Made by a program: the position numbers and the translations under genes
Assembly: GCF_019145195.1 (NCBI RefSeq)
Contig: NZ_JAHSTW010000005.1
Span: 1 to 64,000, forward strand
DNA: 64,000 nucleotides
Source: Pseudomonas siliginis
Lineage (GTDB): Bacteria; Pseudomonadota; Gammaproteobacteria; Pseudomonadales; Pseudomonadaceae
Direction: 5' to 3'
Shown: positions 60,398 through 64,000 of the stretch, piece after piece
How the letters are laid out: every line of letters begins with the position of its first letter
Position numbering within the stretch: the stretch's first letter is position 1
The notes under the pieces: model-generated
Told to the model about the DNA's origin: nothing
Databases searched by the model: none
The model's input: only the letters and a program-made list of their open reading frames with translations

Positions 60398-61120
60398 ATG
60401 CTGACTCTTCGCAAAGCCTCCGATCGCGGCCTCGCCAATCACGGCTGGTTGAAGTCGTTTCACACCTTTTCTTTCGCCAGCTACCGCAACCCGCGTGAAC
60501 AGGGTTTCTCCGATCTGCTGGTGATCAACGATGACCGGGTCGCCGCCGGCAAAGGCTTTGGCCAGCACCCGCACCGCGACATGGAGATCTTTTCCTATGT
60601 GCTCGAAGGCGCGCTGGAACACAAGGACACCCTCGGTACTGGCTCGGTGATCCGCCCCGGGGACGTGCAATTGATGAGTGCCGGCAGCGGCGTGGCGCAC
60701 AGTGAGTTCAACCACTCGGCCACCAAGCCCGTGCACTTTCTGCAAATCTGGATCGTGCCGGATGTCAGTGGCGCCAAGCCGCGCTATCAACAGGAACACT
60801 TCAGCGCGCAGAAAAAACGTGGTCGCCTGCAACTGATCATCTCGCCGGACGGTAGCAACGGTTCTCTGAAAGTCCGTCAGGATGCGCGGGTCTATGCCGG
60901 ATTATTCGACGGCGACGAGAGTGCCAAGCTGAAATTGCCGGCCAATCGTTACGCCTACGTCCACGTTGCGCGTGGCAGCGTCGAACTCAATGGCCAAGCC
61001 TTGCAGGAAGGCGACGGCGTGCGGGTTCGTGAAGAACAGCTGCTCACTTTGAGCAACGGTATCGATGCCGAAGTGCTGGTGTTCGACTTGCGCCCTCAGG
61101 AGTTGCCGGAAATGCCATGA
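60398..61120 (+). CDS. Pirin-family bicupin protein
   Basis: 240 residues, YhhW-like. HGWLKSFHTFSFASYRNPRE near the N-terminus, metal-binding GFGQHPHRDMEIFSYVLEGA, SVIRPGDVQLMSAGSGVAHS, and a second cupin half (YVHVARGSVELNGQALQEGD). Family members bind one metal in the N-terminal cupin; some oxidise quercetin. The role in Pseudomonas is not settled. Divergent from the GlxA gene across about 220 bases, so co-regulation by it is possible. A clear terminator follows. Confidence 0.9.
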   Translation: MLTLRKASDRGLANHGWLKSFHTFSFASYRNPREQGFSDLLVINDDRVAAGKGFGQHPHRDMEIFSYVLEGALEHKDTLGTGSVIRPGDVQLMSAGSGVAHSEFNHSATKPVHFLQIWIVPDVSGAKPRYQQEHFSAQKKRGRLQLIISPDGSNGSLKVRQDARVYAGLFDGDESAKLKLPANRYAYVHVARGSVELNGQALQEGDGVRVREEQLLTLSNGIDAEVLVFDLRPQELPEMP

Positions 61121-61135
61121 TCTGGCGCGATGCAG

Positions 61136-61165
61136 AACGGCCTTCCACAGAAGGCCGTTTTTTAT
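61136..61165 (+). terminator. Rho-independent terminator after the pirin gene
   Basis: AACGGCCTT and AAGGCCGTT form a 9-bp stem around CCACAG, followed by a T-rich run (TTTTTATT). It overlaps the end of the convergent small gene at 61162. Confidence 0.88.
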
Positions 61166-61578
61166 TGTGGCGGCACTGGTGAGGGTTGTACGACAGGTTT
61201 GGGTGACGATACCTCTTTGCCAATCTGAATCGCTGCCAGCGTGGTTTGTATGGTGGTCAACACCGCCGCCTGATTGGCGAAATGTGCGCCAACGAGCAAG
61301 GAAGCCACGCCGAGGAAATGCACAGCGGTGGCAGCCCAGTAATTGGCCTTTACCGTCGATGCCTGTCTGATCGCTTCCCGCGATTCGTCGGCAATTTTCT
61401 GCACGCCCATCCACATCAGGTCATAACGCTTGTCCCGTTCCTGTAGTGCCTTGTCCCGCTCTGCCTGAGCAGCCAGGAACCCGCGAATGTCGGCGCGCAT
61501 TTCTGCCACGCGGCCATCCATCCTCGTCTCGATGGTTTCTATCCTGGCATCGAATTCTTCGCGACTTATGCTGCTCAT
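61162..61578 (-). CDS. Hypothetical protein, coiled coil plus membrane segment
   Basis: 138 residues from ATG 61578. N-terminal charged helix (ISREEFDARIETIETRMDGR, VAEMRADIRGFLAAQAERDK) suggests a coiled coil. A hydrophobic segment follows at about 80-103 (WAATAVHFLGVASLLVGAHF), then a Pro-rich end. Resembles small membrane-tethered proteins common in pseudomonads; no function known to me. The remaining 249 bases to the LysR gene hold nothing recognisable. Confidence 0.7.
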   Translation of the reverse strand: MSSISREEFDARIETIETRMDGRVAEMRADIRGFLAAQAERDKALQERDKRYDLMWMGVQKIADESREAIRQASTVKANYWAATAVHFLGVASLLVGAHFANQAAVLTTIQTTLAAIQIGKEVSSPKPVVQPSPVPPQ

Positions 61579-61827
61579 GATTTGCCTGTCCCGCCCCGCG
61601 TCCGATCTGTCCGTGACTGCATATTGATTCACTTCCCTGATTTTCAATTCGACACCTTTCTGCGGCTACGCGGCCTTCCCTGGCTCTTCGTTTCGATGCG
61701 TCACCGAGGTCTGCATCGAGCTGCAGTGACAATAGAACTCATCACGGACTACAACAAGCCGGCCCATTCTGTCTCGGACGTAGGCTGTTTCGTCAGCAGT
61801 TGTAGCCTCGGCAAAACCCTGAACCAC

Positions 61828-62703
61828 TTATTCGTTTTCCAGCGCAAAAGCCTCAACGATCTGCTCGATGACCGCCCGTACCCGCGCGGTGTGACGCAGG
61901 TCGGCGTGGGTGACCAGCCACACTTCATACGGCAGCGGCCGGGTCCGCTCCGGCCAAAGTCTGACGAGGCCATCGCGTTCGCCCATGTATACCGGTATCT
62001 CGCCAATCCCGAGGCCTGCGGCAAGGGCTCGACGCACCAAAAGGCTGGAGCTGAGCGTGGCGACGATGCGTCCGCGGGTCAACGGTTCAGAGACCAGCGT
62101 TAGGTCTTTTTTGCTCTGTAAGTACGGCTGATACACCACCAGATCATGGCCCTCGAAAGCGTTGCCGGGCTGCGGTTCTCCATGGCGCTCGACATAGGCC
62201 TGTGCTGCGAAAAGTCCTACAGGCCAACGGGCGATTCGCCGAGCGATGAGATCCGGGTTATCCGGCCGAGTATTGCGCACCGCGATATCGGCTTCGCGCT
62301 TGGCCAGACTGAGAATTTGCGTCGACGCATCCAGCTGAATCTGCACGTCGGGGTGCTGGTCATGCAGGCGCGCCATCGCCGGGATGATGAAGTCGATGGC
62401 CATCGAGTCGGTGGTGCTGACCCGAACATTACCGGTCAGACGATCGTCCAGCCCGTGGATGTGCCGCTCCAGTTCCAGTGCCGAATGCTCCATTTTTTCC
62501 ACACTTTTACGCGCCGCTTCACCAACACTGGTCAGCGCGTAGCCATCGGAGGTGCGCAGGAACAGCGTCGCGCTCAATGACTTTTCCAGCGCGGTAATAC
62601 GCCGCCCGACAGTGGCCTGGTCCACGCCCAGAACCCGTGCAGCACCGCGCAAGGTGGACTCGCGACAGACCGCCAGAAAAACCCGCGCATCGTCCCAATT
62701 CAT
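61828..62703 (-). CDS. LysR-family transcriptional regulator
   Basis: 291 residues. Winged helix MNWDDARVFLAVCRESTLRG, AARVLGVDQATVGRRITALE; effector domain with STTDSMAIDFIIPAMARLHD and IAVRNTRPDNPDLIARRIAR. Divergent from the MFS transporter gene across 111 bases, the usual arrangement for a LysR regulator and its efflux target. Confidence 0.88.
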   Translation of the reverse strand: MNWDDARVFLAVCRESTLRGAARVLGVDQATVGRRITALEKSLSATLFLRTSDGYALTSVGEAARKSVEKMEHSALELERHIHGLDDRLTGNVRVSTTDSMAIDFIIPAMARLHDQHPDVQIQLDASTQILSLAKREADIAVRNTRPDNPDLIARRIARWPVGLFAAQAYVERHGEPQPGNAFEGHDLVVYQPYLQSKKDLTLVSEPLTRGRIVATLSSSLLVRRALAAGLGIGEIPVYMGERDGLVRLWPERTRPLPYEVWLVTHADLRHTARVRAVIEQIVEAFALENE

Positions 62704-62814
62704 GCTGATCCTCGTCGAAGCATTTTTGCATCACTCTGCCGCTTAATCGCTGCATATGCGCAGCCAAGATAGCCGATAAGCTGAGCGCCATACACCTCTT
62801 GTGAGATCGCTATC

Positions 62815-64000
62815 ATGCGTACTGCAAATTCCTCCGGCATCTGGCTGCCGATCTTCGCCGGGCTTTGCGCCAGCCTGGTCAGCATTGGCCTGGCGCGTTT
62901 CGCCTACACGCCGCTGATCCCTTCGCTGATTCAGGCGCAGTGGTTTTCCGCCAATGATGTCGTCTATCTCGGCGCGGCCAATCTGGTCGGCTACTTGATC
63001 GGCGCCCTGCTCGGTCGGCCCATGGCCCATCGACTGGGTAACCGCAACGCCTTGCGCCTGATGATGCTGGCGGTCACGGGAGCTTTTTTTGCCTGTGCTT
63101 ATCCGCTGTCGGTGAGCTGGTTCTTCGGCTGGCGTTTGCTGTCCGGCATTGCCGGTGGCGCGATCATGGTGCTGGTGGCGGCAACCGTGCTGCCTCACGT
63201 TCCGGCGGCGCGCAGAGGTTTGGCCAGTGGCGCAATCTTCCTGGGCATCGGCCTCGGAATCGCCGGCTCCGGGACCATCGTGCCGCCGCTGCTGAGCCTC
63301 GGCTTGCAGGCGACCTGGCTGGGACTGGGCGTACTGGCGTTGTTGCTGACCGCGTTGAGCTGGTTCGGCTGGCCTGCGGATACCGCGCACCCTGTGGCTG
63401 CGCACGCAACGTCGGCTGATGAGCCGACACCGCCGGGCGTCTACCTGTTGTTTGCTCAATACGCGTTCATGGCCGCCGGGCTGGTGCCTGCCATGGTGTT
63501 TCTGGTGGATTACGTGGCTCGCGGACTGGGCGCCGGGGCGCATATCGGCGCAATGGTCTGGGTGATGTATGGCCTGGGAGCGATTGTCGGGCCGGTGACT
63601 TACGGCTTCCTGGCCGACCAGCTTGGCGCCCGCACTGGTATTCGACTGGTGTTGGTAGTGCAAGCCATCGCCCTCGGTTTGCTCGCCGTCTCCCATTCAT
63701 TTCTGGCGCTGGCTTTACTGGCGGTGATTCTCGGCTCGTTCCCGCCGGGCATCGTTCCGCTGGCCTTGGCCCGGGTGCATGAGCTGGTGCCGTCGCATCA
63801 CCGTCAGCAGATCGCCTGGAGCCGTGCCACCGTGTCGTTCGCCACCTTTCAGGCGCTGGCGGGGTTTGCCTACTCGGCGCTGTTCAACGCTTCAGGTGGT
63901 CAGCACACACTGCTTTTTGTAATCGCCGCTGGCGCGATCGTCGTCGCTCTACTGCTGGAGCAAGCCATGCGCTGGCTGCCCTCTACAACTGAAACCCGTT
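62815..64000 (+). CDS. MFS transporter, YbfB/YjiJ family, 3' end outside window
   Basis: Open from ATG 62815 to the window edge, 395 codons visible. It begins MRTANSSGIWLPIFAGLCAS and has about eleven to twelve hydrophobic segments, with VSIGLARFAYTPLIPSLIQA and an early YLGAANLVGYLIGALLGRP typical of the YbfB/YjiJ group. A short cytoplasmic loop (about residues 196-212) divides the halves. A drug or metabolite exporter by family; substrate unknown. GTGAGA (62801-62806) could be its ribosome-binding site. Confidence 0.85.
   Translation, partial: MRTANSSGIWLPIFAGLCASLVSIGLARFAYTPLIPSLIQAQWFSANDVVYLGAANLVGYLIGALLGRPMAHRLGNRNALRLMMLAVTGAFFACAYPLSVSWFFGWRLLSGIAGGAIMVLVAATVLPHVPAARRGLASGAIFLGIGLGIAGSGTIVPPLLSLGLQATWLGLGVLALLLTALSWFGWPADTAHPVAAHATSADEPTPPGVYLLFAQYAFMAAGLVPAMVFLVDYVARGLGAGAHIGAMVWVMYGLGAIVGPVTYGFLADQLGARTGIRLVLVVQAIALGLLAVSHSFLALALLAVILGSFPPGIVPLALARVHELVPSHHRQQIAWSRATVSFATFQALAGFAYSALFNASGGQHTLLFVIAAGAIVVALLLEQAMRWLPSTTETR

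Overview
The window looks like a chromosomal segment of the Pseudomonas fluorescens group (koreensis/fluorescens-like). The coding sequence is G+C-rich, and the intergenic spaces carry the typical Pseudomonas REP/REPIN sequences (GTGGGAGCGAGCCTGCTCGC). The gene families present (SdsA1-like alkylsulfatase, many LysR/AraC regulators, a Wzx/Wzy exopolysaccharide locus, an orphan VgrG island) are usual for that group. No rRNA, tRNA, CRISPR array or intact prophage was seen.

Region 1 (1-8963) is a type VI secretion (T6SS) effector island: the 3' end of vgrG, a DUF4123 adaptor, a 1002-residue putative effector and an overlapping Sel1-repeat protein with a signal peptide (probable immunity). Downstream lies what I read as a second, wrecked effector module. 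It has a roughly 280-bp degenerate copy of the middle of the first effector gene, an internally deleted IS66-family element carrying an ASCH-domain passenger gene, a C-terminal remnant, and a DUF6708 membrane protein that may be its surviving immunity gene. The effector 3' end and both immunity genes are visibly more A+T-rich than their surroundings, as expected for exchangeable toxin/immunity cassettes.

Region 2 (9106-23097) holds mixed metabolism: a glycosyltransferase, a candidate small RNA, small Pseudomonas proteins, a 650-bp repeat-rich spacer, an ABC transporter with an AttH-like lipoprotein, an alkylsulfatase, three regulators and a membrane sulfatase/phosphotransferase.

Region 3 (23487-41347) is a nearly gap-free, single-strand exopolysaccharide operon of the Wzx/Wzy type. 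It encodes UDP-glucose dehydrogenase and a UDP-glucuronate-epimerase-like enzyme (so probably an acidic polymer), an initiating phospho-sugar transferase, a ParA/BY-kinase-like ATPase lacking the Walker A lysine, an outer-membrane exporter, a chain-length protein, three glycosyltransferases, polymerase, flippase, deacetylase, a predicted periplasmic glycosidase and three GNAT acyltransferases (two paralogous).

Region 4 (41348-64000) contains two small toxin-antitoxin pairs (one bracketed by near-identical REPINs), a methyltransferase, an esterase, a mechanosensitive channel with a cyclic-nucleotide-type domain, an amidohydrolase/isochorismatase/monooxygenase/DoxX group, and a six-unit tandem REPIN array with a 134-bp period. 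It also has a metallo-beta-lactamase-fold hydrolase, two convergent paralogous winged-helix/ATPase regulators (one with a REP sequence inside its reading frame), a GlxA-type regulator, a pirin, and a LysR/MFS divergent pair that runs off the window end.
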